Of a stretch of DNA of 64,000 nucleotides, positions 1-11,157 are shown one piece after another. The translations under genes and the position numbers were made by a program. Under the pieces are notes generated by a model. It ran no database searches. It had not been told where the DNA came from and was given only the letters and a program-made list of their open reading frames with translations. The DNA comes from Curtobacterium sp. MCSS17_015. Lineage in GTDB: Bacteria; Actinomycetota; Actinomycetes; Actinomycetales; Microbacteriaceae. The stretch is taken from NCBI RefSeq assembly GCF_003234265.2, contig NZ_CP126256.1, positions 186,001-250,000 of the forward strand. The letters run 5' to 3'. Position 1 is the first letter of the stretch. Every line of letters begins with the position of its first letter.

Positions 1-1
1 C

Positions 2-607
2 ACCGCGGTCGCCGTCGCCTGGGACGGCCGGGTCCGCGGGCTCGTCGTCGTCTCGGACACCGTCGCACCCGGTGCCGCCGAGGCCGTCGGGCACCTGCAC
101 GACCTGGGGCTCGAGACGATGCTCCTCACCGGGGACGCTGACGGGGTCGCCCGGAGCGTCGCGGCCCAGGTGGGCATCAGCCGCGTCACGGCCGGCGTCC
201 GACCGGAGGACAAGTACCGCATCGTCACCGAGCTGCAGGCCGCCGGCAGGACGGTCGCCATGGTCGGTGACGGCGTGAACGACGCCGCCGCGCTCGCCGC
301 CGCCGACCTCGGCATCGCCATGGGCACCGGGACCGACGCCGCCGTCGAGGCAGCCGACATCACCCTCGTCCGAGCCGACCTGCGCGCCGCCGTCGACGCG
401 GTCCGACTCTCCCGCCGCACCCTCCGCACCATCAGGACGAACCTGTTCTGGGCCTTCGCCTACAACGTGGCGGCGATCCCGCTCGCGATGGCCGGCCTGA
501 TGAACCCGGTCATCGCCGGCGCCGCCATGGCGCTGTCGTCGGTCTTCGTGCTGACGAACAGCCTCCGCCTCCGCCGTTTCCGCTCCGTCGACGCGGGCGC
601 ACGGTGA
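2..607 (+). CDS. Heavy-metal P1B-type ATPase, C-terminal part (5' end outside window)
   Basis: The window opens inside this gene; 201 codons remain. P1B ATPases pump Cu+ or other soft metals across the membrane using ATP. The visible part is the end of the P domain, with the LLTGD segment (about 41 codons in) and the hinge motif MVGDGVNDAAAL that binds Mg2+ during dephosphorylation. Two closely spaced hydrophobic segments at the C terminus match the last two membrane helices of the P1B family. The phosphorylation motif DKTGT, the CPC metal site and any N-terminal metal domain lie upstream, so the metal cannot be assigned. The TGA stop overlaps the GTG of the next gene (GTGA), so the two are translationally coupled. 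Confidence 0.93.
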   Translation, partial: TAVAVAWDGRVRGLVVVSDTVAPGAAEAVGHLHDLGLETMLLTGDADGVARSVAAQVGISRVTAGVRPEDKYRIVTELQAAGRTVAMVGDGVNDAAALAAADLGIAMGTGTDAAVEAADITLVRADLRAAVDAVRLSRRTLRTIRTNLFWAFAYNVAAIPLAMAGLMNPVIAGAAMALSSVFVLTNSLRLRRFRSVDAGAR

Positions 608-1053
608 GCGGGCACGGCACGACCACGTGGTCGACGGCCGCGCAGGCGACGCTGCACTGCCTGACGGGGTGCGCGATCGGCGAGGTCCTCGGCATGGTGA
701 TCGGCACCGCGACCGGGTTGCACGACGTGGGGACGATCGTGCTGTCGATCGTGCTCGCCTTCGTGTTCGGTTACGCCCTGACCATGCGCGGTGTCCTGCG
801 CTCCGGCCTGTCGTTCCGTGCCGCGCTCAGCGTGGCGCTCGCCGCGGACACGGTGTCCATCGCCGTCATGGAGGTCATCGACAACACGGTGGTCGTCGCG
901 ATCCCGGGAGCACTCGACGCACAGCTCGACCAGTGGCTGTTCTGGGATGCGCTGGCCCTGTCGCTCGTCATCGCCTTCGTGGTCACGACGCCGGTGAACC
1001 GGGCTCTCATGCGCCGGGGCCTCGGGCACGCGAAGGTGCACGGCCACCACTGA
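604..1053 (+). CDS. DUF4396 domain integral membrane protein
   Basis: A 149-residue protein with four hydrophobic segments. It opens with the HCLTGCAIGEVLGM signature that marks DUF4396 proteins, and the His and Cys in this motif are candidate metal ligands. The C terminus is His-rich (GHAKVHGHH). The GTG start overlaps the stop of the metal ATPase, and DUF4396 genes are often found beside copper genes, so a role in metal handling is likely but unproven. The function of the family is not known. Confidence 0.85.
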   Translation: MSGHGTTTWSTAAQATLHCLTGCAIGEVLGMVIGTATGLHDVGTIVLSIVLAFVFGYALTMRGVLRSGLSFRAALSVALAADTVSIAVMEVIDNTVVVAIPGALDAQLDQWLFWDALALSLVIAFVVTTPVNRALMRRGLGHAKVHGHH

Positions 1054-1122
1054 CGTCGGCAAGGGGCGACCACCGGGGCCACCACGCCGACGAATCGTCG
1101 TTCGGAGCCTACGGAAGGCACC

Positions 1123-3033
1123 ATGGACGGCATGGCAACGACGAAACCACCCGCCTCCGGGGCCGTGACCGCCGACGGCGGCCCCCTCGGAGAGCCCGTG
1201 ACCACCACCCCGCGCCTCCGGACGTGGGTGTTCTGGCCCGCTGCCGTGATCGTGCTCGGCTTCGTGGCCTGGACGCTCATCGCCCCCTCCTCCGCCGAAG
1301 CCGTGTTCCTCGCGCTGCAGGGCGGCATCGTCCGCAACTTCAGCTGGTACTACGTCCTCGTCGCCGCGTTCTTCGTGGGCTTCTCGCTCTTCGTGGGCTT
1401 CGGCAAGTTCGGTGACATCAAGCTCGGGAAGGACGCCGACGAACCCGAGTTCTCCACCGGGTCCTGGTTCTCGCTGCTCTTCGCGGCGGGCATGGGCATC
1501 GGGCTGGTCTTCTACGGCGTCTCCGAACCGCTGAGCCACTTCGCGTCCCCGCGCCCGGGCGTCACCGGGTCTGAGAGCGAACTCGCGCAGCAGGCCCTCA
1601 CCCAGACGTTCCTGCACTGGGGACTGCACGCCTGGGCGATCTACGTCGTCCTCGGCCTGGCCCTGGCGTACGCGATCCACCGCCGCGGCCGCCCGGTCTC
1701 GATCCGCTGGGCACTCGAACCGCTCCTCGGCAGCCGGGTCCGTGGGGGCTGGGGCAACCTCATCGACGTCATCGCCCTCATCGGCACCCTGTTCGGCGTC
1801 GCCACCTCGCTCGGCCTCGGCGTCATCCAGATCGGTGCCGGACTGGAAGCCGCGGGCATCGCCGAGAGCAGCCTCGTCAGTCAGCTCGCGATCATCGCCG
1901 TGATCACCGCCGTGACGATCGTGTCCCTGGTCACCGGTGTGACCAAGGGCATGAAGATCCTGTCGAACTTCAACCTCGTGCTCGCCGCGGCGCTGCTGCT
2001 CTTCGTCCTCATCGTCGGGCCGACCCAGTTCCTGCTCCGCGACTTCGTGCAGTCGATCGGCGCCTACCTGCAGAACCTGGTCGGCCTGTCGTTCAACGTC
2101 ACCGCCCAGCAGGGCGCGGCCGGCGAGGAGTGGCAGGGCGCCTGGACCACGTTCTACTGGGGCTGGTGGATGTCGTGGGCGCCGTTCGTCGGCATCTTCA
2201 TCGCCCGCATCTCGAAGGGCCGCACGGTCCGGCAGTTCGTCTTCGGTGTCCTGCTCGTCCCGACCGCGCTCACGTTCCTGTGGTTCGCCGTGCTCGGTGG
2301 TGCGGCGATCCACCGCCAGACGGACGGTGCCGGTGGCCTGATCGGTGCCGACGGCACGGTCGACGTCGAGGGGTCGCTCTTCGCGCTGCTCGGGGACCTG
2401 CCGGCCGGGGTCGTCCTGACCTTCGGCGCGATCCTGCTCATCGGCGTGTTCTTCGTCACCTCGTCCGACTCGGGGTCGCTCGTGATGGCGATGATCGCGT
2501 CCGGCGGGGACATCGAGCCGAAGAACTGGCTCCGCGTCTTCTTCGCGACGGTCTCGGCCCTGCTCGCCGTGGCCCTGCTCCTGACCGGCGGGTTGAACGC
2601 GCTGAAGACGGCGGCGATCACCACGGCGCTGCCGTTCAGCGTCGTGCTGCTGCTCACCTGTTGGGCGACGATCATCGCGTTCACCCGTGAGCGCCGTGCG
2701 TACGACAAGGCCGAGCGGGCACTGCTGCTCGAGAAGGTCGGCGAGTACTACGGGCTCGAGGTCGACGCACCCACCGAGCGCCCGCTCGGCAGCGGGCTCG
2801 CCCGTCCGTGGCGCGCGGTGAAGGAGCGGGTCCGCGGACGCCGAGCAGCCGTCGAAGCGGTGCCGAGCGGTGTGCTCGGCTCCACCCCGGCCGAGCGGAT
2901 CGCGCTGTCGGACGATCCGGTGCCGGGCACCGAGACCGTCTCGCCCGACCCGGTTCTCGACCCGCGGCTCGACGCTCGGTCGGACACGCCGCCGACCGGA
3001 GACGGGGTCGAGGAGTCGCGCACGGAGCGCTGA
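1123..3033 (+). CDS. BCCT family glycine betaine/choline/carnitine transporter
   Basis: A 636-residue secondary transporter of the betaine-choline-carnitine family, which imports quaternary-ammonium osmolytes with Na+ or H+. About 12 membrane segments run from residue 35 to 530. Family landmarks include the GMGIGLVFYGVSEPL segment and the Trp-rich stretch WGWWMSWAPFVGIFIARISKG, which supplies the aromatic substrate box. The hydrophilic C-terminal tail of about 100 residues (charged, then Pro/Asp-rich) resembles the osmosensing tails of BetP-like carriers, but this cannot be proved here. The ATG is preceded by GGAAGG at 7-base spacing. A strong hairpin follows the stop. The substrate is not decidable from sequence. 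Confidence 0.93.
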   Translation: MDGMATTKPPASGAVTADGGPLGEPVTTTPRLRTWVFWPAAVIVLGFVAWTLIAPSSAEAVFLALQGGIVRNFSWYYVLVAAFFVGFSLFVGFGKFGDIKLGKDADEPEFSTGSWFSLLFAAGMGIGLVFYGVSEPLSHFASPRPGVTGSESELAQQALTQTFLHWGLHAWAIYVVLGLALAYAIHRRGRPVSIRWALEPLLGSRVRGGWGNLIDVIALIGTLFGVATSLGLGVIQIGAGLEAAGIAESSLVSQLAIIAVITAVTIVSLVTGVTKGMKILSNFNLVLAAALLLFVLIVGPTQFLLRDFVQSIGAYLQNLVGLSFNVTAQQGAAGEEWQGAWTTFYWGWWMSWAPFVGIFIARISKGRTVRQFVFGVLLVPTALTFLWFAVLGGAAIHRQTDGAGGLIGADGTVDVEGSLFALLGDLPAGVVLTFGAILLIGVFFVTSSDSGSLVMAMIASGGDIEPKNWLRVFFATVSALLAVALLLTGGLNALKTAAITTALPFSVVLLLTCWATIIAFTRERRAYDKAERALLLEKVGEYYGLEVDAPTERPLGSGLARPWRAVKERVRGRRAAVEAVPSGVLGSTPAERIALSDDPVPGTETVSPDPVLDPRLDARSDTPPTGDGVEESRTER

Positions 3034-3053
3034 CGGCGCCGACGACACGACGG

Positions 3054-3091
3054 ACGGGAGGCCCGGTACCAGCTGGTACCGGGCCTCCCGT
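3054..3091. terminator. Bidirectional terminator hairpin, GGGAGGC family
   Basis: A perfect 19-base inverted repeat with almost no loop (arms 3054-3072 and 3073-3091, core CGGGAGGCCCGG...CCGGGCCTCCCG). It sits between two convergent genes, the BCCT transporter and the small acidic protein. There is no U-tract, which is common for actinobacterial terminators. The same core recurs at 12969, 19762 and 41910. Confidence 0.75.
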
Positions 3092-3119
3092 CGTGTGGTC
3101 GGCGCATGCGCCGCGGCGC

Positions 3120-3293
3120 TCAGGCCTCGGAGTCGTCCTCGGCGGGCTTGTCCTCTTCGGGGTTGAAGTGCGAGGCGTCGCCGACGAACCCGGCGGCGAG
3201 GCCCTCGGGCTCGTTGGGGACCGTGCCGTCGTCGCCCAGACCCTCCGGCTTCGGCGTGCCCTCGGGGTCGTGCGCCGTGCTGTCGTTGCTCAT
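3120..3293 (-). CDS. Small acidic hypothetical protein
   Basis: A 57-residue protein rich in Asp, Glu, Gly and Pro with no membrane segment or known domain; probably disordered. Two adjacent ATG codons exist at the 5' end; the second is chosen because AAGGAG lies 6 bases before it and only 3 before the first. It follows the SDR gene at 3335 by about 40 bases on the same strand and probably ends that operon. Its N terminus (MSNDSTAH) resembles that of the gene at 41955-42275, which also neighbours an SDR gene. The function is unknown. Confidence 0.65.
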   Translation of the reverse strand: MSNDSTAHDPEGTPKPEGLGDDGTVPNEPEGLAAGFVGDASHFNPEEDKPAEDDSEA

Positions 3294-3334
3294 CATGTGC
3301 TCCTTCGCAGTGCTGGCCGGGTGCTGCACGTCCG

Positions 3335-4222
3335 TCAGAAGGCGGGGGTGCCGCCGGCGACCGTGATCGTCGACCCGGACTGGTAGCTCGATTCTGGACT
3401 GACGAGGTGGACGTACGCCGCACCGAGCTCGGCCGGCTGACCCGGTCGACCGAAGGGCGACTGCTGCCCGAACGTCGAGACGGTCTCGGCATCGTCGGAG
3501 CCGGGCTGCAGCGGGGTCCACACCGGACCGGGCGCGACCGAGTTGACCCGGATGCCCTTCGGCGCGAGCTGCTGGGCGACCGCCTCGGTGAAGAGCTTGA
3601 TCGCGCCCTTCGACACGGCGTAGTCGATCTTGTCCGGCGACGGGGTGGACGCCTGGATCGAGCCGGTCGTCACGATCGTCGAACCGGGCTCGAGGTGCGG
3701 GACCGCCGCCTTCGTCAGCCAGAACAGCGAGTAGATGTTCGTCTTGAACGTCGAGTCGAACATCGAGGTGTCGAGGGTCAGGATGTCGTCGTTGCTGTCC
3801 ATCCGGCCGGCGACCATGACGAGCGTGTCGAGGCCGCCGAGCTCGTCGACGCCCTTCTGCACGAGGTCGATGCAGTACTGCTCGTCCGAGATGTCGCCCG
3901 GGAACAGCACGGCCTTGCGACCCTCGCCCTCGAGCAGGTCGCGGACCTCCTCCGCGTCCTCCTGCTCGTCGGGCAGGTAGGAGAGCACCAGGTCGGCGCC
4001 CTCCCGGGACAGGGCGATCGCGGCGGCCCGGCCGATGCCGGAGTCGGCACCCGTGACGATGCCACGGAAGCCCTCCAGACGGCCCTTGCCGACGTAGCTC
4101 TGTTCTCCGTGGTCCGGCTTCGGGTCCATCTTCCACGCGGCCCCGGGCAACGACTGCTCCTGCTTCGGGAACGGCGGCACCGGGTAGAGGGTGGTCGGGT
4201 CCTTCTTCTCGTACTGGCTCAT
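3335..4222 (-). CDS. SDR family oxidoreductase (YghA-like)
   Basis: A 295-residue short-chain dehydrogenase/reductase with a long N-terminal extension (QYEKKDPTTLYP...), typical of the YghA/general-stress SDR group. The NAD(P)-binding motif is TGADSGIG and the catalytic tetrad includes the Ser of TTGSIQ and YAVSK. One feature is odd: the structural NNAG motif is replaced by MVAG, whereas the paralogue at 40969 keeps NNAG. The gene starts 20 bases after the glgX stop on the same strand, so the two are probably cotranscribed. The substrate is unknown; osmotic or general-stress induction is known for relatives. Confidence 0.9.
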   Translation of the reverse strand: MSQYEKKDPTTLYPVPPFPKQEQSLPGAAWKMDPKPDHGEQSYVGKGRLEGFRGIVTGADSGIGRAAAIALSREGADLVLSYLPDEQEDAEEVRDLLEGEGRKAVLFPGDISDEQYCIDLVQKGVDELGGLDTLVMVAGRMDSNDDILTLDTSMFDSTFKTNIYSLFWLTKAAVPHLEPGSTIVTTGSIQASTPSPDKIDYAVSKGAIKLFTEAVAQQLAPKGIRVNSVAPGPVWTPLQPGSDDAETVSTFGQQSPFGRPGQPAELGAAYVHLVSPESSYQSGSTITVAGGTPAF

Positions 4223-4242
4223 CGGTCCACTGTCCTCTCGGG

Positions 4243-6261
<2,019 letters not shown>

Positions 6262-6398
6262 GCTCCGTTCTACCGGTCGGCGACTGAACCCGACGCCGAT
6301 CGGCGTACCCCGTTCCCGTTCGGCTCGCCCCGGGGTGCCGCGACGAGCGACCCGCCGCGGTGCTCGCGCTTCGCGGACAGGCATGGGAACATCAGATC

Positions 6399-7391
6399 GT
6401 GACCCATCTGCGCCCGGAACCGGGGACCCCTGACGGGTTCCGTGCCGTGCGCCTGGAAGGCACGAGCGAGACCCGCCCCGCGGTCCTCGACGACACGTAC
6501 GGCACCGGGGGCGGGATCGGCGACGAGCGGTCCGCCTTCCGCTACACCGGCGCCGGCGACGCCGACCTCTCGCTGAGCGGTTCCGCGGTGGAGGGGCGCC
6601 GCACCGGCACGATGGAGCCGCGGCCCACACACATCCTGTTCTGGATCGGGGACGGCACAGCGGTCATCGTCGACGAGGACGGCACGCGCACCGTGGTCCG
6701 ACCCGGCCAGCCGTTCCTCCTCGCCGCCACGGTCCGGTACGGCTTCGAGGCCGCGACGAGCCGCGTCTCGATGCTCCACCTGTCCGACCGGTTGCTCCGC
6801 GCGGCGCTCGCCGCCGACGGCGCGCAGGTCGTCGGGCCGCTCCGGTTCCGCCGGACGGTCTCCGCGACCGAACTGGCCGACCTCCGGAGGGTGCTGCAGT
6901 CCCTCGGGCGGACCATCACCGACCCGGACGTCACCGGCCGCCAGCGCGCCGAGCTGAACCTCCGGGTCGCCCGGGTCGTCGTCGGGACCTTCCCCGTGGA
7001 CGTGCCGGCGACCACGAGCAGCGAGCGGCTCCGGGACGCCCTGACCTACATCCAGGAGCACGCCCACACCGTCGTCACCCTGGCGGACATCGCCGCAGCC
7101 GCGGGCATGAGCGCGCGCGGGCTGCAGCAGTCCTTCAACCGCTCGGTCGGCGTCTCCCCGCTGTCGCACCTGCGGAACGTCCGGCTCGACGCCGTGCACG
7201 AGGAGCTCCTGGGCGCCGATCCGCTCTCGTCGTCCGTGGCGGAGGTCGCCCGGCAGTGGGGCTTCGCGCACCTGGGCCGGTTCTCCGGTGCGTACCGGGA
7301 ACGGTTCGGGGAGCTGCCGAGCGCGACCCTGCGAGGCGGCGGCAGCGCCAGCAGCGGCTCCGACGACGGCGCGGGCAGCGCCGACGCCTGA
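6399..7391 (+). CDS. AraC family transcriptional regulator
   Basis: A regulator of about 330 residues. The N-terminal cupin-like ligand region is followed by a C-terminal AraC double helix-turn-helix of about 100 residues (LRDALTYIQEHAHTVVTLADIAAAAGMS ... FAHLGRFSGAYRERFGE region). The GTG at 6399 is preferred to the one at 6360 because a weak GAACAT hexamer ends 6 bases before it, a leaderless arrangement. The gene diverges from glgX, but no evidence links their regulation. The Ser/Gly-rich C-terminal tail is probably disordered. A paralogue with the same layout is at 62047. Confidence 0.85.
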   Translation: MTHLRPEPGTPDGFRAVRLEGTSETRPAVLDDTYGTGGGIGDERSAFRYTGAGDADLSLSGSAVEGRRTGTMEPRPTHILFWIGDGTAVIVDEDGTRTVVRPGQPFLLAATVRYGFEAATSRVSMLHLSDRLLRAALAADGAQVVGPLRFRRTVSATELADLRRVLQSLGRTITDPDVTGRQRAELNLRVARVVVGTFPVDVPATTSSERLRDALTYIQEHAHTVVTLADIAAAAGMSARGLQQSFNRSVGVSPLSHLRNVRLDAVHEELLGADPLSSSVAEVARQWGFAHLGRFSGAYRERFGELPSATLRGGGSASSGSDDGAGSADA

Positions 7392-7461
7392 CCCGGTCGT
7401 CCGGCGACGGTCCGGAGGTGCCCCCTCGTCGGGCAGGCCCGTCGTCGGTGGGCCTGGCCGG

Positions 7462-8202
7462 TCAGGGCCGGTGCGCGTCGACCGCGGCCCGGGCTGCCCG
7501 GACCACCTCGGCGTCGGTCTCGAAGTGCCCGGTCCCCGCGTCGCCGGCGCCCATCGGCACGCCTCCGTGCGCGGCGTCGGCGAGCCGCTTGGCGGAGAGG
7601 TGCACGGCCGCCGCGCCCGCGTCGAGGAGCACGGGGACGTCGGCCGGGGTGACGCCGGCACCCGCCATGACCTGCACGTCCCCGGCCACGGCGACCATCC
7701 GCGCGATGGTGTCCGCACCGACGAGCGCGGTCGCGGCACCGCCCGAGGTCAGGACGCGGGTCAACCCGAGGGCGCCGAGCCCCGCGGCTGCCGTGACCGG
7801 GTCGGCAGCGTGGTCGATCGCCCGGTGCAGCGTCACCTCGGCGTCGGGGCGCTCGGAGCGTGCGGCGTCGACGAACCGCGCGAGCGCACCGGTGTCGAGT
7901 GTTCGGTCCCGGCGGAGGGCGCCGACGACCACGCCGGCTGCACCGGAGCGCAGGACGGCGACGAGTTCGCGGACCATGAGCTCGACCTCGTCGGTGTCGT
8001 GCACGAAGCCGCCCGGACGGCACCGGACGAGGACGTGCACCGGCGGACCCGCCGCGACGGCCGCCTCGACGAGCCCCTGCGACGGGGTCAGCCCGCCGAG
8101 TTCGAGTGCGCTGCAGAGCTCGACCCGGTCGGCACCGCCGGCGAGGGCCACCGCGGCACCGACGGGGGAGGTGACGGCGATCTCGAGCGCTCGGGCGCTC
8201 AC
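7462..8202 (-). CDS. cutC: CutC family TIM-barrel protein
   Basis: A 246-residue CutC/PF03932 protein. Family motifs are present: CRPGGFVH, LHRAIDH, RVLTSGG and VHLSAKR. CutC was first described in copper tolerance, but its biochemical role is doubtful and the fold is that of a TIM-barrel enzyme. The GTG start overlaps the stop of the M81 gene (GTGA), so the two are coupled. This catabolic context, with a ROK repressor upstream, argues for an enzyme role rather than copper homeostasis. It converges with the AraC gene across about 70 bases. Confidence 0.85.
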   Translation of the reverse strand: MSARALEIAVTSPVGAAVALAGGADRVELCSALELGGLTPSQGLVEAAVAAGPPVHVLVRCRPGGFVHDTDEVELMVRELVAVLRSGAAGVVVGALRRDRTLDTGALARFVDAARSERPDAEVTLHRAIDHAADPVTAAAGLGALGLTRVLTSGGAATALVGADTIARMVAVAGDVQVMAGAGVTPADVPVLLDAGAAAVHLSAKRLADAAHGGVPMGAGDAGTGHFETDAEVVRAARAAVDAHRP

Positions 8203-9740
8203 GCGTGGGCTCCGAGCCGCCGGTCGGACGCCGGGATGACCCGGGCGGACAGGTCCGGCGGTTCCGGGAAGGTCCGGTCGAAGGGGAACACCGGCCGCTC
8301 GATCCGGTGGTGGCCGAGGCGCTCGAGGTCCTGGTCGACGCCGCCCGGGGTGAGCGCGAGCATCCAGTCGGCCGCCATGTCGTACAGCTCCGGTTCCAGG
8401 TAGCCGATCTTCACGACGACCAGGTCGGCGCTGTGCGGGTCGAGGTCCAGGTCGGTGAAGTCGTGCTCGTGGTGGTACGGCTTCCGGAGCTCGGTGAGGA
8501 TCGCGAAGACGCTGCCGACCTGGAGGACGACCTCGGTCCGGGCGTTCCGGTCGCCGTGCTTGACCGCGTGCACCCGCCCGGTCATCGTCAGTGGTCCGGC
8601 GTGCAGGTCGTCGACCTCGGCTCCTGCGGTGACGGTGACGGTCGCGCCGACGCCGGCCTCGACACACGTGGCGACCGCGGCCGGACCGGGGACGCTGGCG
8701 TAGAGCACGACCGGGCCGTCGTCACTCCGGAACTCGTCGCGGGCGAGCAGCTGGGTCAGGCCCCACGTCATGTCGCCCGAGCCGCCGGCGGTCGGGTTGT
8801 CGCCGGAGTCGGACACGAAGTACGGGCGTGCGGCTCCGGGGGCGAGGGCGGCGGCGAGGCACTCGTCGAACGACCCGGTCGGGGCGACGAAGGCGAAGTC
8901 CTCGCGGGCGTCCCAGAAGGCCCGTGCCAGGCGTTCGGCTCCGGCCGTGACCGCGCGCTCGTCCCATCCGGTGACGACGGTGACGGCACGGTTCCGCGGC
9001 TGGTCCGCCCAGGCGTACCCGACCCAGATCGCGGCGTCGAGCACGCCCTCGCCTCGTTCGACGTCGGACACCTGCGCGTACACGGACGCGGCGGGCTCGA
9101 TGCGGGTCGAGGTCTTCTCACCGGGCAGCAGGACCGGGATCGGGATCCAGGCCTTGACCGGCCGCTGCGCCCCGACGGGACGGGTGGTGAGCACGTCGAC
9201 GAGGTTGCGGACCGCGCGCTCCTTGGTCTCCATGGCGTCCTCGTGCGGCGCCATCCGGTAGCAGGTGATCAGGTCGCACTGGTGCGCGAGTTCCCGCGAG
9301 ACGTTGCCGTGCAGGTCCATCGACGCGGAGACGACCACGTCCGGGCCGACCACCGCGCGGATCCGTTCGAGCAGGGTGGCCTCGGCGTCGTCGAGCCCCT
9401 CGACCACCATCGCACCGTGGATGTCGTACCAGAGGCCGTCGATCGTGGTGTCGGCCGCGATCGCGGACAGCCGGTCGGTGATCTCGGTGCTGAGTTCCTC
9501 GAAGTCGTCGCGCGGCACGACCCCGCCGGGCAACGCGTGCCCGATGAGGGCGCCACGGAACTCGGCCCGCTCGGACAACGGCCCCAGGAAGTCGTACCGG
9601 GCGACGACCTCGTCGCCACGGTCCGGGTGGAAGGCGGCCGCCGGGGTGCGCGTCGGCGTGAACGTCGACGTCTCGATGGCCAGGCCGGCGATGGCGATGA
9701 CCGGACGACGGGCGCTGGCGGTGGTTCCGGTCTCAGACAC
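8199..9740 (-). CDS. M81 family metallopeptidase (MlrC-like)
   Basis: A 513-residue cytoplasmic protein of the M81/microcystinase C family, zinc hydrolases thought to act on short or modified peptides. Recognisable features are an Asp/Glu/His-rich N-terminal half with YDIHGAM, SMDLHGNVS and YRMAPHEDAMETKERA, and the SDSGDNPTAGGSGD loop in the C-terminal half. It starts inside the end of the upstream ROK regulator gene (8-base overlap) and its stop overlaps the cutC start, forming a ROK-M81-cutC operon. Opposite lies a dipeptide-type ABC importer, so the substrate is probably an imported peptide or peptide conjugate. Confidence 0.88.
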   Translation of the reverse strand: MSETGTTASARRPVIAIAGLAIETSTFTPTRTPAAAFHPDRGDEVVARYDFLGPLSERAEFRGALIGHALPGGVVPRDDFEELSTEITDRLSAIAADTTIDGLWYDIHGAMVVEGLDDAEATLLERIRAVVGPDVVVSASMDLHGNVSRELAHQCDLITCYRMAPHEDAMETKERAVRNLVDVLTTRPVGAQRPVKAWIPIPVLLPGEKTSTRIEPAASVYAQVSDVERGEGVLDAAIWVGYAWADQPRNRAVTVVTGWDERAVTAGAERLARAFWDAREDFAFVAPTGSFDECLAAALAPGAARPYFVSDSGDNPTAGGSGDMTWGLTQLLARDEFRSDDGPVVLYASVPGPAAVATCVEAGVGATVTVTAGAEVDDLHAGPLTMTGRVHAVKHGDRNARTEVVLQVGSVFAILTELRKPYHHEHDFTDLDLDPHSADLVVVKIGYLEPELYDMAADWMLALTPGGVDQDLERLGHHRIERPVFPFDRTFPEPPDLSARVIPASDRRLGAHA

Positions 9741-10917
9741 GGGTGCTCCTGTTCCTGGTGGTCCGCAATGGGATGGGTGCCGACAGTTCCTCGAGCGAGG
9801 CGGCGAGCCCGCGCTGCAGGGCGAACTGGCCGGCGCCGACGAGGCCGGCGTCGGCCCCCAGCGAGGCGCGCTCGATGACGAGGTGCTGCGTGACGAGCGG
9901 GTGGCAGCTCTCGTAGAGCTGGCTCCGCACGGCGGCGACGAAGGGGTCGAGGGTGGACAGGATGCCGCCGAGGGAGACGGCGTCCGGGTTGAAGAAGTTC
10001 ACGTTGGCGGCGAGCACCTCGCCGAGGTAGCGCCCGGCCAGGCGGACGGCGCGGGTCGTCTCCGGGTGCGCCTCGGACGCCAGGCGGACCACGTCCTGCG
10101 TGGTGCTGACGTCCACGCCGGCCTCGCGGAGGATCCGGACCAGGGCGGCCCCGGACGCCACGGTCTCGAGGCAGCCGGTGTTGCCGCACGAGCACGGGGT
10201 GTCACCCGCCGCGTCGATCCGCACGTGCGTGATGTCCCCCGCGGCGCCGGTCGAGCCGCGGTAGAGCTGCCCGTCGATGACGATCCCCGCGCCGATCGCC
10301 GACCCGGCCTTCACCGTGATCGCCTGCCGTCTGGTGGACGGCTGCACGGTCTGCTCGCCCGCGGCCATGCAGTTCGCGTCGTTGTCGATCGCGGCCGGCA
10401 CCCCGAAGTGCTCGGTGAGCCACGCGGCGACGGGGAAGCCGTTCCAGCCCGGCATCCGGCTCGGCAGGTCGACGACGCCCGCCGCGACGTCGACCGGACC
10501 CGGGAGGCTCAACCCGACCCCGCGCAGCCCGTCGCGTCCGCGTTCGGACACCAGGGCGTCGAGGAGCGCCGCCAGCGCAGCCAGGCCCGCGGTGGGACCG
10601 TCGGCGAGCGCGAACGGGACGGTCGAGACCGACTCGAGCGCGCCTCCCGGCAGGACGATCCCGATCCGGACGTGACCGCCACCGACGTCGGCGGCGACCG
10701 CGTACTCGTCGGTCCCGCCGATCCGGAGGACCTTCCGGGGCCGACCACCCGTGGAGACGTCGGTGCCCTCCTCCGCCAGGATGCCGTGGCCGAGGAGCTG
10801 CCCGACGACGTGCGACACGGTCGACGGAGCGGCGCCGAGCAACTGCGCGATCTCGGTGCGGCTCGACGCCTGCCCGCTCGCGATGAGCTCGAGCACGCGG
10901 GAGCTGAGGTCCGGCAC
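9733..10917 (-). CDS. ROK family transcriptional repressor
   Basis: A 394-residue ROK regulator (NagC/XylR/Mlc group). The N-terminal winged helix-turn-helix (about residues 5-65, with RTEIAQLLGAAPSTVSHVV) is followed by a sugar-kinase-like domain with an AADVGGGHVRIG nucleotide loop and the zinc motif CSCGNTGCLE. The GTG at 10917 is chosen because TTGGAGAAAGTC gives a GGAG site 7-8 bases upstream; an earlier TTG overlaps that site. It heads the M81-cutC operon and faces the ABC importer. It probably represses both divergent operons until a sugar or amino-sugar ligand appears. Confidence 0.9.
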   Translation of the reverse strand: MPDLSSRVLELIASGQASSRTEIAQLLGAAPSTVSHVVGQLLGHGILAEEGTDVSTGGRPRKVLRIGGTDEYAVAADVGGGHVRIGIVLPGGALESVSTVPFALADGPTAGLAALAALLDALVSERGRDGLRGVGLSLPGPVDVAAGVVDLPSRMPGWNGFPVAAWLTEHFGVPAAIDNDANCMAAGEQTVQPSTRRQAITVKAGSAIGAGIVIDGQLYRGSTGAAGDITHVRIDAAGDTPCSCGNTGCLETVASGAALVRILREAGVDVSTTQDVVRLASEAHPETTRAVRLAGRYLGEVLAANVNFFNPDAVSLGGILSTLDPFVAAVRSQLYESCHPLVTQHLVIERASLGADAGLVGAGQFALQRGLAASLEELSAPIPLRTTRNRSTRV

Positions 10918-11013
10918 GACTTTCTCCAATCGGCGTCGTCCGAGCGCGGTGCTCGCCCGACTGCTCCGAGCCTACGGGGCAGGAGTGGTGGTCCGCGCTT
11001 TCCACCGTTCGGC

Positions 11014-11048
11014 AGAAACAGACTATTTACACGAGAACGTTTGTTTTT
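11014..11048. promoter_or_regulatory. AT-rich divergent promoter region with imperfect inverted repeat
   Basis: The only clearly AT-rich part of the 240-base gap between the ROK repressor and the substrate-binding protein. It holds an imperfect inverted repeat, AGAAACAGAC (11014-11023) and GTTTGTTTTT (11039-11048), matching at 8 of 10 positions. It is a candidate operator for the ROK protein; no footprint-level evidence exists in the sequence. Confidence 0.4.
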
Positions 11049-11157
11049 CCAACGACTTCGGCCATTGACTGTGGTCGTGCCACCGGGGCCTGGTCCTGAT
11101 CGCACTCCTGTCCCTCCACCACGCCGACGATGGCGTCCTCGCGCAAGGAGACACCGC

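Noticed and set aside
460-3492. A very long open frame on the minus strand opposite the DUF4396 and BCCT genes
   Set aside because: The translation is Arg/Gly/Asp/His-rich without domains, the typical antisense shadow of high-GC genes; the plus-strand genes have clear families.
11034-11048. GAACGTTTGTTT resembling a mycobacterial SOS box
   Set aside because: The flanks do not fit the consensus and the position beside a ROK repressor makes an ROK site more likely.
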